Below are positions 22,356 through 34,142 of a stretch of DNA of 64,000 nt, piece by piece. The notes under the pieces were generated by a model. That model ran no database searches. It saw only the letters and a program-made list of their open reading frames with translations, and was not told the DNA's origin. This DNA comes from Datura wrightii (taxonomy: Eukaryota; Streptophyta; Magnoliopsida; Solanales; Solanaceae), in assembly GCA_035772735.1 (NCBI GenBank), contig JASDFA010000010.1, positions 95,004,001-95,068,000 on the forward strand, read 5' to 3'. A program made the translations under genes and the position numbers. Every line of letters starts with the position of its first letter. The first letter of the stretch is position 1.

Positions 22356-22499
22356 TAAATAAATATTTTATTTATTACCAAAGAGCTTTTATAGTATAAA
22401 AAACAGAGTAGAGGAAAAAACAGACTGCATGCCCCAGTTGTTGATACTCCCTCATCGCCTAGAATATCAAATTTATTCTAAGGATAGAAATTCAATGTT

Positions 22500-23128
22500 T
22501 GTAGAGGACTAACATATCTAGGAACAACCTAACTTCTCATATGCACCTCCTGGACGATCAACCTAACCAAGGTTTGAACAGGCCTAGCCTTCTCTTGAAA
22601 TACTGTTGTATTCCTCTCAATATAATGCACCGGTGGTAGACTACAAGCTTCAATCCTTACAATGTCTTACTACCCAACTAATCTCAGCATTCCATGCCCT
22701 CGGTTGTCTATTGACTCACTACCTTTTTCAGTAATGATTTTCATATCTCATGTGAAACACGAATGGATGCTTTATATTTTTCTCCCAGTTGATGACATAA
22801 TTCACATTTCTGGTCAGTTTGTGTTCCCTATTTGGCTAATCTATCTTTGGTGGCTAAACTCTCTAGTATGGCCAATCAAAGCATGAAATTCCATTTAGGA
22901 GATCCTTTGTTATTGAAAATATATTTCCTCCAATGTACTTTTGGTAGTTCACCTAGCAACCTCTTGTAGATATTCCTGATTGAGAAGGAGGTAATACTTT
23001 GAAACTCTGATAGAACATACCTTGCAACCTCGAAGTAGCGTCTTCTGAACCACCCAAGAAGCAGTCGTTTGCAAATCCAAGTTTCACCAAATTGATCTTA
23101 GCACACATAGGATGAAAATTGAACTCAG
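22500..23128 (-). mobile_element. LINE (non-LTR) fragment: end of RT and zf-RVT region
   Basis: Read on the minus strand, the start (23128 down) gives FHPMCAKINLVKLGFANDCF, matching the plant LINE RT block F-HP-C...L-H-FADD with the second catalytic aspartate region changed to FAND. Further down comes VHWRKYIFNNKGSPKWNFML and SLATKDRLAK, then CELCHQLGEK, the zf-RVT pattern W...P-K...L-T-DRL..W...C-LC...E. The tail, near 22540-22600, has IERNTTVFQEKARPVQ as in LINE C-termini. Most of RT and the endonuclease are missing. Frameshifts and stops make it a dead 5'-truncated copy. Confidence 0.75.
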
Positions 23129-24036
23129 TCATGATTTTTAGAGATTTAGTAATCTATATCAATATTTATATCATATTAAAAGCATAAACTCCCTAATATT
23201 AAAGCTAAATTACCAAAACACCCTTATAAACAATAAGAATACCTTAATCGTCCGAAATAACCTAATTGAAAGTCTCAAGTGAATTATTGTTAGAATTCTT
23301 CATACATAATAAAATCTCTCTAAAGGTTTAGAAAAATTCCTCCCAACAACGCTATACAAACAATTCAAGGGCATGAAAAAATACTTATTTTAGAAAATAA
23401 TACGAAAAAAGGAGGTATCAATTTTTTTTTAGATAGAGGATATGTTAGTATAATAAAATTTAAAACCTCTAGATCTCAACATGTTGAGAGCAATAAGATT
23501 TATAAAGAAAATTATATTAAATTTACAATTCGTGCGAACAAAAGAAAAAAATGAAAAGGCACAAGTATTTCAATTCATTAACCATCACAAACATATAAAA
23601 AGTCAGAAGTTTTAACATTTTATGGTTTTCTTAATAATATTATTGACTTTGAATTAGCAGAAGACAATACCAAAGTCATATATCAAGGAGAAAGTGATAG
23701 TATATCGAGTTTTACTTTTTCTACTCATTCTTTAATTTTTCTATCCTATGTTTTTATAAAATAAAAAATGTACAATTATTTTGGTAGATACTTATTATTT
23801 GATGTTCACATACTACATATCTTGAATTATATTCATGATTAAGAATAAAATATGTTTGAAAATATTTTTTATATTATTTTGATCAAATAAAAATGTTTAG
23901 TGGATATATAATTTGGTAGCATATATGATTTGAAACATTATTTTCAAAGTTACAAAAACATGAAATAGACATATATTAATACTTGATAATTATCCTGAGA
24001 TCACAAAAATAATATATATGATTACTTTTATGGATA
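23129..24036. other. AT-rich region without recognisable features
   Basis: I see no coding pattern, tandem array or retroelement signature between the LINE fragment and the E LTR. Short A/T runs are frequent. Confidence 0.55.
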
Positions 24037-25367
24037 CTATACAATATCTCCCACTTGGCCTACAACAACAATAGGACCATAGTAGAAGTCAATGAGCCTC
24101 TATGAATACAACACTAGTCAACTATCCGCGAAAAGACCCCAAACTACCCTTAACTCAAACACTTAGAGACTTTGAAAGACATGGAGCACACTGAATCAGC
24201 AACCAAGAACTCGCTCTACCTGCCCACCATCACCTATGGGCGTAAATGCAACACCTCAACTTGCATGTAAGTATAACAATGTACCGAGTATGAAAGACAG
24301 AAATAACTACAAGACTTAGATTAGAGATCAACAGATATGTAGAATATCACACGAGGAGAAATTCAACTTAAGTAAACATATAGATCCTACTTGGGCCCCC
24401 CATCATGTACTAGAAAACATACAAATAGAACCGACCTGGCCCCCATAAGCCCGACAAGTCCAAAAGTAAACAATAACAAGGGGCACTTAGCCGACACAAC
24501 TCCCCTGTCATTGCTTCTAAACCTTTCAATAGCCTCAGCTAACACCAACAAACATCTACCATACACAGCTATCAGATAACAGATAACACAAACAACAATC
24601 GAAATATAATGCCAAGTAAATCAAAAGTAAAACCCAGTTAATCAACATCATCAATCAAGCACTGCCGGACCCTCTCTAGTTTGCGCGTAGTTAGCAGAAC
24701 TTCATCCACTCTGGAGAGCCAATCACGATCCCAGGAAGACTCAGAATAGACATATATGGTGCTATGAATGCATGTGCCTCTACATACGTTTTGCATGTCC
24801 CCGAATGACCCTATTAGAGGCAAACTCAACTCAACCATAGGTCAATTGTTTCTACCCCTTTAAGTCAACCCCGCGACCCGACCTACTCTCAACGTTAGGT
24901 ATCCATAAATCCAACAGGGATCAATACACACACACACACACACACAATCACAAAATCATAATATTCATATTCAATATTAGTAAAAATACACGTTCAAATA
25001 TCCTATAACCGGCTCTGAAACCCCAAAACCTGACTTTCACAACATAGTACTATTCTTTCACATCTTGCCGTCCACCGACGAACCACTAGCTGAGCTAAGA
25101 ATTACCATCATAAGTAGTCTATATCTAAGATTTACAAGAATCCCACAATCAACTATACCCACCACTAACATCAACAGACATAGCCTAAATAGCCCAAGTG
25201 TCACCACGGTCATCACGTGCCATCGACACGGCCGACACGACCGCCAATTCAAATATAACAAAATATCGTCGCAACCATTGACCTTAATAACTCTAAATCA
25301 TCCTTCACTTGTCAATATCATCACCAAATCTTTTTCACAGAAATAGCCCATAACTTGCTATAAGAAC
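24037..25367 (-). repeat. E LTR, distal part (interrupted by element A)
   Basis: This is the plus-strand left part of an LTR that resumes at 38972 after element A. The target duplication AGAAC (25363-25367 and 38972-38976) marks the break. The segment 24037-24950 is also homologous to 40709-41619. The TG edge on the left is not clear. No coding sequence is present. A (CA)n run lies at 24927-24947. Confidence 0.65.
24927..24947. repeat. (CA)n microsatellite in the E LTR
   Basis: About ten CA units. In the second E LTR copy, similarity ends at a short CA run in the equivalent position (near 41612-41619). Confidence 0.9.
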
Positions 25368-26962
25368 TGATGTGCCGAGATTTTATGGCACTTTCAACAC
25401 TTAAAACCAAGAAACATGCACATTTCGGGTATGTTTATGTAGATATGATGCGTTTGTGTTGAATATTGTAGAAAATACTTCCGGAACGAGAAGTAGGCAA
25501 AGTAAGGCATAAAGGGAATGAAATGAAGGCTGCTAGTCAAGTCACCAGTCGTCGTCCAAGTGGACGACTCGTTCTTGGAATCGTGGGGAGAAGATCAAGT
25601 TTTAATGCTGAGAAACAGTGCACTTAACGGGTTGAAGGCATGACTCATTACTTCTGGTAACGATTCATTAACGCAGTCATGAAAACTGGGAAGATGATTT
25701 CTAAAAAATACCGAGTGAAGGAAACGGAAAACGTAATGAGTCTTCGGATTATTGGAAGACTCATCATGAGAGCACTAGTATGAACCGTTGTGCGCAATGG
25801 AATTCTTGAGAACCAAGACCACAAGAGGCCTAAAAACTCGTGCCTTGACATGATGAATCATTAGGTGAACTGTTACCACGACTGGGCCTACTGCTAAGGA
25901 CGATTGATTTTCACTGATCACGACTCGTTAGAAGACCTAAAGAGTCATTACTTGGCCCGTTACCCATGCCGACATGGAATCCAAGTTTAGTTAGGATAAG
26001 ATTTCTTTGGAACTATAAATATAATTTTTAGGTTTTATTTTTCATACACAGTTATTTTTACCAACTTTGACGAGGATTCTAATATTCTTAATGATCTTTC
26101 TTAGTTCAATAAACAAAGTTTTTAATTTTGTTCTTGATTTTGGGAATCAATCAACATTGGAGTTTTGTTCAGTCTTGGAGTTATATTAAATTCACGTGTT
26201 TTTCTTGTACAAATTTTTGTATGTTATAATTATGATTTCTTCTATATTTTGTGATTGTGATATTTCAACTATGAGTATCTAAACCCATAACTAGGGTTGT
26301 GGCAACCCTGATGAATTAACACTTAGGTGAAACACTTAGTGATTCTTGAACGGGGTCTAATGCATGTATTGTTTTTCACTTCATTTTAATTATTTCTTAA
26401 GGTTGCAAACATTGGAACTTGCCTTATTATTACTTACAGGATCAAGGGGGTAGTTAATGGGAAATGGGATTAACAACCGAGATTTGAGGCTATCAACCCT
26501 CATCTAATAGCTTGAACTTGTCCGGGAATAACTAATCTGATATTAAGGGTAAGAGTTAATTAAGCGTACACCTGTATACAGACCAAGTTGCATGGTGACA
26601 ATCATTTAGATAGGGGACCAACCATTTAGGTGAACCTAACTTACCGATATTGCATGCTAAACACCGGAATAAATCACCAATGAAAAATCCTTGTGGTTAT
26701 GAAGTCTTGGGGAATACAATCCTAGTCAATTTGTTGATTGAATATAAATCAAAATTGATTTAAACATCTATTAGTCTTTACTCTTGTTTATTATTTTATT
26801 TCTTTCCCCCCCAGGTAATAAGTAATGCGATAGTAATAGCTAATCACATTAACTCAAGTTCTTTCCATATTCCATGTGGGATCGACCTCAACCTTTGTTG
26901 GGTTCTATATTTGACATAGATTGCCTTATATCTCAATTGCAAGGTGTAATTGGGCAACAAAA
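25368..26962 (+). repeat. A 5' LTR
   Basis: It starts TGATGTGCCGAGATTTTATG and ends near GGGCAACAAAA, where the 3' LTR has GGGTAACATCA. At about 1.6 kb it is longer than the 3' LTR because the latter has lost about 0.54 kb. Palindromic-motif copies lie at 25564-25572 and 25920-25928 (ACGACTCGT), with variants between them. Confidence 0.9.
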
Positions 26963-26966
26963 TTTT

Positions 26967-26984
26967 TTGCGCCGTTGCCGAGGA
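26967..26984 (+). other. A primer binding site, Asp-tRNA type
   Basis: TTGCGCCGTTGCCGAGGA matches 16 of 18 bases of the Asp-tRNA complement typical of Athila elements and lies five bases inside the 5' LTR. Confidence 0.85.
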
Positions 26985-27086
26985 ATACAGCTAAGGCTTT
27001 TGTTAATTGTGTTTGCTTTACTGTTGGTTCTTATTTTCTTTTTATTTTTATTTTGTTGTTTTTGTTTTTAACAGGTCGTAGGTTAG

Positions 27087-28918
27087 TGATGCCCAATACT
27101 AGGAGCCGAGGAAATTCCCTGGTTCAAATTCATCAAGAACTTGAGAAAACACTGAGAAATTTGAGAATAATGGCCAACATACAAGAGCAAGAGACAGTGG
27201 ACCAAGCTACAACCAGAATGTTGGCTGAGGAACAAGCTCGGGCAAGAGATTGAGAGTTAGTTAGAGTTGCTAAAGAGAACCACCTAGCTGTCGAAGCAGA
27301 GCGAGCTAGAAGGAACAGAGGTACAGAACAGTAGAGGCACAGGTATTTGGATGAGGATGATGATGGTGATATTGACGAAGTCAGCGCCACTGGAGCTATT
27401 GTCCCTTCCCTTTGCCTACTGGGGAAAAGTTTTATATTACCAATGCTATGATCCAACTGCTCAACATGAAGAGGATATTTGTGGGTCATGCAACTAATGA
27501 TGCACATACTCACTTGAAAATTTTTGTGGGTAGCTGTAAAGCTTATAAACAACCGAGAGTGAGTCAGGACGCGATTCGGCTAAAGGTTATTTCCCTTTTC
27601 ATTAGGGAGTGAGGCAACGCTCTGGTTGGCAGAATTGCCCAATGATTCTATCACTACATGGAGGGAGTTGAAAAGAGCTTTTCTTGAAAGATTTCTCCCA
27701 CCATCCAGAGCCTTGCAATTCAAAGATGAGATACACAACTTCAGGAAGTTAAATTCTAAGGCACTTCATAGACATGGTTGAGGTTCAACAAGAATCTTAT
27801 AAGGGTGCCCAACCACGGGATCCCAGAAGATACATTGATGGAAACTTTCTATAGATCTTTAAATGCTAACACCAAGGCAGTGGCTGATATCGTGTCTGGC
27901 AGATCATTCATGAGTAACACTTATTCTGAAGCTGCTGAGCTACTTTACAGAATCACCAAAATCAAACGCGCATGGAACACAAGAGAGTCAGAGATTCCGG
28001 CTGGTTCTTATGTGGTAGGTATGTCTGTAGAACAGAGAAGAAAGGATGAAGAACGAGATCAGGATATTGCTAATATAAAGAACACAATGGCACTGCTTGC
28101 TAAGCATTTGATGGGATCCAGAGCTTAAAAGGTGAATGATGTAGGTTGTCAGGGCAAGGCCCCAAGAAATGATGGAGGCGAATCAGAAATCTAAAGAAGA
28201 AGCAAACCATCTGAATTGTCAAGGGGTGGGTTTCCAAACAACACCCAAGGGTCTAACCAAGACTCTTGGTTTCAAGGTTAGGGGAACGAAGTTCAAAACT
28301 ATTATAGGGATAAAAATTACAATTGAGGGCAATACAGAGACAACAGAGACAGGAAGAAGCGTGAGGCGTACAAGAATGACAGAAGCGGTCTATATGTTCC
28401 TCCAAGGAACCGTGAGCCAGAGTCTAGTGGTTCAAGTGTTGAACACATGTTTTCCAAGGTACTTGAGCAGATGGAGGCAACAAATGGCCATATTAAGGAT
28501 CTCCGCACTAATATTTCCGATATGAGTCAAAAGGTGGAATCACATGTCATGTCAATCAAGCAGAGTAAGCAGTAGCTGAGTCAAATTTCTATTGCTATGA
28601 ACTAGTGGCAGAAAGGTACACTTCCCAGCAATATAGTGCAAAATCCAAAAAATGACAATCACTGCATGGCGGTCACTACTAGGAGCGGGAAGGCGACATT
28701 TCATCCTCCGAGGCCAATTGTGAGAAATGAGACAGAAGAGCCCATATTAATTGATTATGGTAGGATGGTAGATTCCAAGGGTTGAACTTTGGTTGATGAT
28801 TCAGTGGTGAAGACTGGTCCTAGTAATGCAGAGGAGCATGGATCTAGCAATGAGAAGGAGAAGGAGGCACTGCAAAAGGTCACACCGATCCCTAAACCTC
28901 CTCCCCCTTTTCCATAGT
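27087..28918 (+). pseudogene. A gag
   Basis: The likely start is the ATG at 27087-27089 (MPNTRSRGNS), after a T-rich run ending in AACAG at 27075, which looks like a splice acceptor. The core retrotransposon gag domain is spread over frames at 27412-27612 (MPTGEKFYITNAMIQLLNMK) and 27620-28125 (RSLNANTKAVADIVSGRSFM, then a coiled-coil-like EQRRKDEERDQDI). A hydrophilic tail to about 28918 has SRDNRDRKKREAYKND-like runs and MAVTTRSGKATFHPP. B has the same tail at 50227-50852. The frame is broken by stops and indels, so no full gag is made. Confidence 0.8.
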
Positions 28919-28919
28919 G

Positions 28920-29730
28920 GTGGAAAAAAAAGGCCAAATATGGGAAGTATCACAAGTTCATTTCCATGTTGAAACGATTGTCTATGAACATCCCATTAAT
29001 CAAGGCACTTGAGAAGATGCTCGACTATACTAAATTCATGAAGGACCTTGTCACTAGAAAGAGGACTATAAGCTTTGAACCTGCAGATAATTTGTACCAC
29101 TGTAGTTCAATAGCATCCCATTCTCTTGTTAAGAAAAAGGAAGACCCTGGAGCATTCACAATACTGTGCACTATTAGAGCCTTTAACTTTGCTAAGGCGC
29201 TATGTGATCTGGAGCAGTATTAACTTGATGCCGCTAGCAGTGTTCAGACAGTTGGGCATGGGAGCCCCCAAACCAACTACAATGTGACTTTTGATGGTAG
29301 ATCGTACAGTGAAAAATCCGATTGAAATTCTATATGATGTTCTAGTGAAGGTGGAGTCCTTTATATTTCTGGCCGATTTTGTCATCCTGGATTGTGAAGT
29401 TGATTTTGAAGTCCCCATTATGTTGGGGTGACCATTCCTCGCCACAAGACATGCTCTTGTAGATATGGAAACTGGACAACTAAAATTTTGGTTGAACAAT
29501 AAGGAAGTGATGTTCAATGTATGCAGATCCATGAAGCAACCAAATGATATGAGGGTGGTCTCAATAATTGATGTTATGGAACCTGAGTTTCCAATCATGC
29601 CCATGGGGGTGTTATTGATTCTTGATGACTTAGCAGTAATCTTGATGAATATTGGCGATGAGGAGATCCATGGGGGTAAGGAGATAGTTAATGCACTTGC
29701 TGGTAGGTGGTCATACACTTATGCTCCAAA
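28920..29730 (+). pseudogene. A protease region
   Basis: The pre-protease part at 28966-29223 (KFISMLKRLSMNIPLIKALE, FMKDLVTRKRTISFEPADNL) ends with ALCDL at the active site. Relatives continue as D-L-G-A-S, but two bases are missing after GATCTGG (29206-29212), so the motif and frame are lost. Downstream, the protease body is still readable as [20 protein letters not shown] and VDMETGQLKFWLNNKEVMFN. B shows the same region at 49558-50223 with the motif altered to D-F-R-A-S. Confidence 0.78.
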
Positions 29731-29799
29731 TAAGATTGATCTTGACTTGAAGAATCGGGTGACCCACCAGCCAAGACATCTATTGAGGAGCCTCCACTA

Positions 29800-30640
29800 T
29801 TGGAGCTCAAAGATCTCCCGTCTCACTTACAGTATGTATTATTGGGAGCTGGTAACACTTTACCGGTCATTGTTGCAGCTGACTTGGAGGAATGGCAAGT
29901 GGAGGCTTTGGTTTCCATTTTAAAGAGATATAAAAAAGCCATCGGGTGGACCATTACAAACATTATTGGAATCCCAGTCGGTATTTTCACTCACAAGATC
30001 CAGCTAGAGCTAGATTGTATTCTTAGCATTGAGCATCAACGTAGGTTTAATCCACCTATGCAAGAGGTCGTCAAGAAGGAGGTTGGATGTGGGTATGGTT
30101 TACCCTATTCCTGACAGAAAATGGGTGAGCCCAGTTCTGTATGTACTAAAGATGGGAGGAATAATAATGGTCCGAAATGCTAACAATAAGCTCATTCCAC
30201 TAAGGCTAGTCACTGGTTGGAGAGTATGCATGGACTACAGGAAGTTGAATCGTTGGACTCAGAAAGATCACTTTCCTATGCCCTTCATGGATCAGATGCT
30301 ATACCGACTTGAAGGCAGAGGATCGTACTGTTTTTTCGATGGTTATTTGGGGTACAATCAGATTTATATAGCCCCTTAAGACCAAGAGAAAACTATATTC
30401 ACTTGTCCATATGGTACATTTGCGTTTAAGAGGATGTCGTTTGTGGTTATGCAATGCGCCCGCCACTTTTCAGCGTTGCATGATGTCCATATTTTCTTAT
30501 ATGGTGGAGAACATAATTGAAGTCTTTATGGATGACTTTTTGGTGGTAGGTGATTAATTCAAAGATTGTTTAGCTCATTTTAGCAAGGTGCTGTAATGAT
30601 GTAAAAAGACCAAGTTGGTGCTTAACTAGGAAAAGTGCCA
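29800..30640 (+). pseudogene. A reverse transcriptase
   Basis: The Athila-type RT core is visible: the N-terminal ELKDLPSHLQYVLLGAGNTL, then DRKWVSPVLYVLKMGGI, WRVCMDYRKLNRWTQKDHFP and SYCFFDGYLGYNQIYIAP (the first catalytic aspartate in FFDGY is present). After a frameshift come EKTIFTCPYGTFAFKRMSF and the active-site box FMDD at 30524-30535. Stops after IAP and in the following part break the frame. Confidence 0.85.
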
Positions 30641-30644
30641 TTTC

Positions 30645-31325
30645 ATGGTCAAAGAAGGTATAGTGCTAGGCCATAAGATTCATGGTAAGGGTATTAAGGT
30701 GGACCGATCCAAGATCGAGGTAATTGCTAGTCTACAACCTCCAATTTCTTTGAAAGATGTTCGAAGATTTTTTGGTCATGCAGGGTTTTACAGAAGATTC
30801 ATCAAGGACTTCTCCAAAATTGCACATCTTTTGTGTAAACTGCTCAAGAAAGAGGTGAGGTTTATTTTTGATGAGGCTTGTCTGAAGGCGTTTGAATGCT
30901 TAAAAGAGAGATTGACCACTGCCCCAATCATAGTAGCACCTGACTGGTCTTTATTGTTCGAGGTTATATGTGATGCTAGCGGAGTGGCCCTGGGAGCTGT
31001 GTTGGGTCAAAGGCACAAAAAGATTTTCCATCCTATTTATTATGCTTGCTCAAAAAAATTACACCATGATAGAACTGGAGTTGTTGGCTATAGTTTTTTC
31101 CTTTGAGAAGTTTTGGGCATACTTGCTTGGAACTAAAGTGATATTCCATACAAACCATGCATCTTTGAGATATCTAATGGCAAAGAAGGATGCGAAGCCA
31201 CGGTTGATTCGATGGGTTCTGCTGCTACAAGAGTTCGAGTTCTAGGTAAAAGACTGGAAAGGGACCAAAAACCAGGTGGCGGATCACTTATCAAGATTGG
31301 AACCTGATGCAACACTTCGGGGTGA
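30645..31325 (+). pseudogene. A RT connection and RNase H
   Basis: The frame at 30645-31106 has VLGHKIHGKGIKVDRSKIEV, DVRRFFGHAGFYRRFIKDFS and the RNase H start [18 protein letters not shown] with its catalytic aspartate. A one-base shift near 31060 moves the rest to the frame ending at 31245 ([40 protein letters not shown]). Relatives end with the QVADHLSRLE phrase, seen here at about 31275-31305. Confidence 0.85.
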
Positions 31326-32588
31326 GTGTGACATAGATGATGCATTCCCTGACAAGTAGGTTTTAGCAGCCTCATAGGATCTCATCCCATGGTTTGCAGA
31401 CTTTGCTAATTATCTGGTGAGTGATGTTGTACTGGAGCACTTATCTTTTCACTAGTGGAAGAAATTAATTTCTGAAGTCCAGAAGTTTTTATAGGATGAG
31501 CCCTACTTATTGTGCATATATGTTGATGGGGTGATTCGGAGATGTGCGCCCGAGGTAGAAATGTTGAGTATACTGGAGGCCTACCACTCATCCTCTGTTG
31601 GGGGTCACCACAGTGGGATTCGCACAGCCCACAAGATTTTGTATATGGGTACTATTGGCCAACCATTCACCAAGATGTGCATTATTTTGCAAAGGCATGT
31701 GATGCATGCCAAAGGCAAGGAGCCATGAGCTTCCTCTTACTCCCATCCTCATCATTGAGCTATTTGATGTGTGGGGCATTTATTTCTTGGGCCTATTTGT
31801 GAGCTCAAACAGGATGAAGGACATACTTGTTGCTGTTGACTATGTTTTGAAATGGGTGGAGGCAGTTGCGCTTCCAAATAATGAAGGGAAGACTATCACA
31901 ACATTCTTGAAACGGAATATATTTGCTAGATTCGGAACTCCCAGAGCCATCATTAATGATGGGGATTCACACTTCTGTAACCGGTTGTTTCATACATTAT
32001 TGGAAAAATATGGGGTAAAACATAGGGTGGCAACACCCTATCATCTGCAATCTAGTCGGCAGGTTGAAGTCACAATCCGGGAGATAAAGACCATCTTCGT
32101 GAATACTGTGAATGCTAACCAGACAGATTGGGCAAGGAAGCTAGATGATGCTTTATGGGACTATCCGACTGCATTCAAGACTCCTATATGTATGTCTCAA
32201 TATCAGCTTGTTTATGGAAAAGCATGTCATCTTCTGGTTGAACTTGAGCACAAAGCTATATGGGCACTCAAGAAGCTGAATTTGAACTGAACGAAGCTGC
32301 GAACTTGAGGATTGATTAGTTGAATAAGCTAAATGAATTTCGTTTGAAAGCTTGTGAGTGTTCTAAAATTTATAAACTAAGAATGAAAATTCAGCATGAC
32401 CAGAAGATCGAGAAGAGAAAGTTCAGTCCAGGTGACGTGGTGTTACTATTCAATTCTTGGCTTCGTCTGTTTCCTGGAAAGTTGAAGTATAAATGGCTAG
32501 TGCCTTTTCAAGTGGTTCAAGTATTCTCCCATGGGGCAATTGAACTGGAAAATCATGACAGAAAGCACATTAAAGTCAATGGTTAATG
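31326..32588 (+). pseudogene. A integrase with intact DDE triad but broken frame
   Basis: The zinc-binding part lies near 31540-31720 (YHSSSVGGHHSGIRTAHKIL, then CDACQRQG in another frame). The core at 31706-32290 keeps all three catalytic residues: D in [11 protein letters not shown] in IINDGDSHF and E in [13 protein letters not shown]. The C-terminal part at 32320-32586 (QKIEKRKFSPGDVVLLFNSW, LRLFPGKLKYKWLVPFQVV, FSHGAIELENHD) is the usual Athila integrase end, stopping at 32584. Frameshifts and one stop at 32288 separate the parts. Confidence 0.87.
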
Positions 32589-32589
32589 T

Positions 32590-34142
32590 ATGAAAGCATA
32601 TCTGGGGAGAAGTGAAGAAATAAAGATTGTGGATCTTTGGGCTCTGCGTGAAATCTGAGTAACTCGAGGACTTGCATCATTCCACGACAATAAATAGGGT
32701 GTTGCATGGAAGGCAACCCATGGAGGTGTTTTGGTGAAGTCTGAGTTGTCAAAATACCCGCATCGTGCCGCAACATTAAATCAGGTGCTTCTTGGGAGGC
32801 AACCCAAAAATGTAAGAAAAATATAGTGTTCACATGTGTTGATGTTTGCAGGTGAGTAAGATGGAAAATTTGAAGTTTGAACCAAAATCTTAAACTTCAG
32901 TTGTTGGTGCAAAATATCATAGGGTAACAACGGTCGACCAAACGACTCATCTCCAATAACAACGAGTCGCGGGGACTTCCGTTGAGTACACTGTTTCGAT
33001 GTTGTAGAAAAGATATAAAAGGTACCAACGAGGAACCTAACAAATGTTGGATTGTCCAACAATTCGTCAAGTGATCCGTCAAGACAACACTGAAGGGCCA
33101 ACATAGTCAGGGGCTACAACTCATGTCATGACTCGTTGGGCTGTACCATGAGTCGTTAGGTCCTAGATAAGATCATAAACTCAAGCCCCTACACTAAGAG
33201 TTAAACTAGTCATTTCACCACATAACAACCCATTACGTGGGTCGTGGTGTATTAAATGATAAATAAAGCCTAACCTGACCCACGCTTAAATAGGGCACAA
33301 ATTTAATTTTAACGGATAAAACACCGGATTATGCCCACTAAAACCCCTCATCATCTCAAAATATCACTACTTCAACTCAAGTCTCCCTCTTCTTCTCTTC
33401 CCAAATAGCAACCAACTGGAAAGAATTCAAAATCGCACTCACGACACTCACGGCTCACACAAGCACATCGACTCTACACTCTACTCAACAATCATTGTGT
33501 AATTCTCATTGATAAATTTTGAGTATCTATATGCTTAGAGAAGAAATATTGTTTGACCCATTCCATTTTGAAATTTACATTGCTTGATTGATGATTCTTA
33601 CCGATAGAAAACCCTAGTTGCATTCAACATAAAATCCAGATAAAAATGGAATGCAATGCTATAAAATTTTATTGTTTTTTGTGCTAGTCGGATTGATAAT
33701 ATCAAGAGACATGAATATGGGTGTGGGTTATCTGATACCCAGTGATGATGCCTCATGTAAGGACTCGCGAGCATGCCCAACGAGTCATTACATGACCTAT
33801 GACCACCTCAGTAAGAACTCTTGAGCACGAGCCACATAATGAGTCGCGGTGTCATCTGACGACTCGTTGTGTAGCTCTTCTTGAGTGGGAAATGGGAGAT
33901 TTACACAGTGTACTTCACGACTGTTATAACGAGTTGTTGCCACAAGTAACGACTCGTCATGACCAATCGTTGGGTTCACTAGTTCAACAAAGGAAAATAT
34001 GATACGTAGACGACGAGCAACATCACGAGTCGTGGCCAGTGGCAACAACTCGTTAAGTCCCTCATCCAGTCTATAGGAACACAGTCTAATCTTCTTTTTG
34101 TTTCATCTAATCTTGTATACTAACTGATATTCCACAGGTACA
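32590..34142 (+). other. A post-integrase spacer with palindromic motif arrays
   Basis: This non-coding stretch separates integrase from the accessory ORF. Copies of ACGA(C/G)TCGT or close variants occur at about 32940-32970, 33119-33165, 33762-33880 and 33915-34055. Between the arrays is a leader-like part (33280-33690) with a TTAAATAGGG run and long stretches rich in C and A. It may hold a separate promoter and 5' leader for the accessory ORF. The same spacer is present in B at 48360-49570. Confidence 0.6.
34118..34137 (+). promoter_or_regulatory. Possible branch point and splice acceptor before the accessory ORF
   Basis: The branch consensus TACTAAC at 34118-34124 is followed twelve bases later by CACAG ending at 34137, five bases before the ATG at 34143. 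This is a plausible 3' splice site. A spliced subgenomic RNA is the usual way such ORFs downstream of integrase are expressed. It is inference; no donor was identified. Confidence 0.5.

Noticed and set aside
24391..25346. Several short open frames in the E LTR
   Set aside because: All lie in LTR sequence that is repeated at 40709-41619 without conserved frames.
29200..29718. 172-codon minus-strand open frame
   Set aside because: Antisense shadow of the Athila-like protease region of A, whose sense reading has clear family motifs.
33761..34060. Motif array as a CRISPR-like repeat
   Set aside because: Repeat units are only about 9 bp, degenerate and irregularly spaced, and this is plant DNA.
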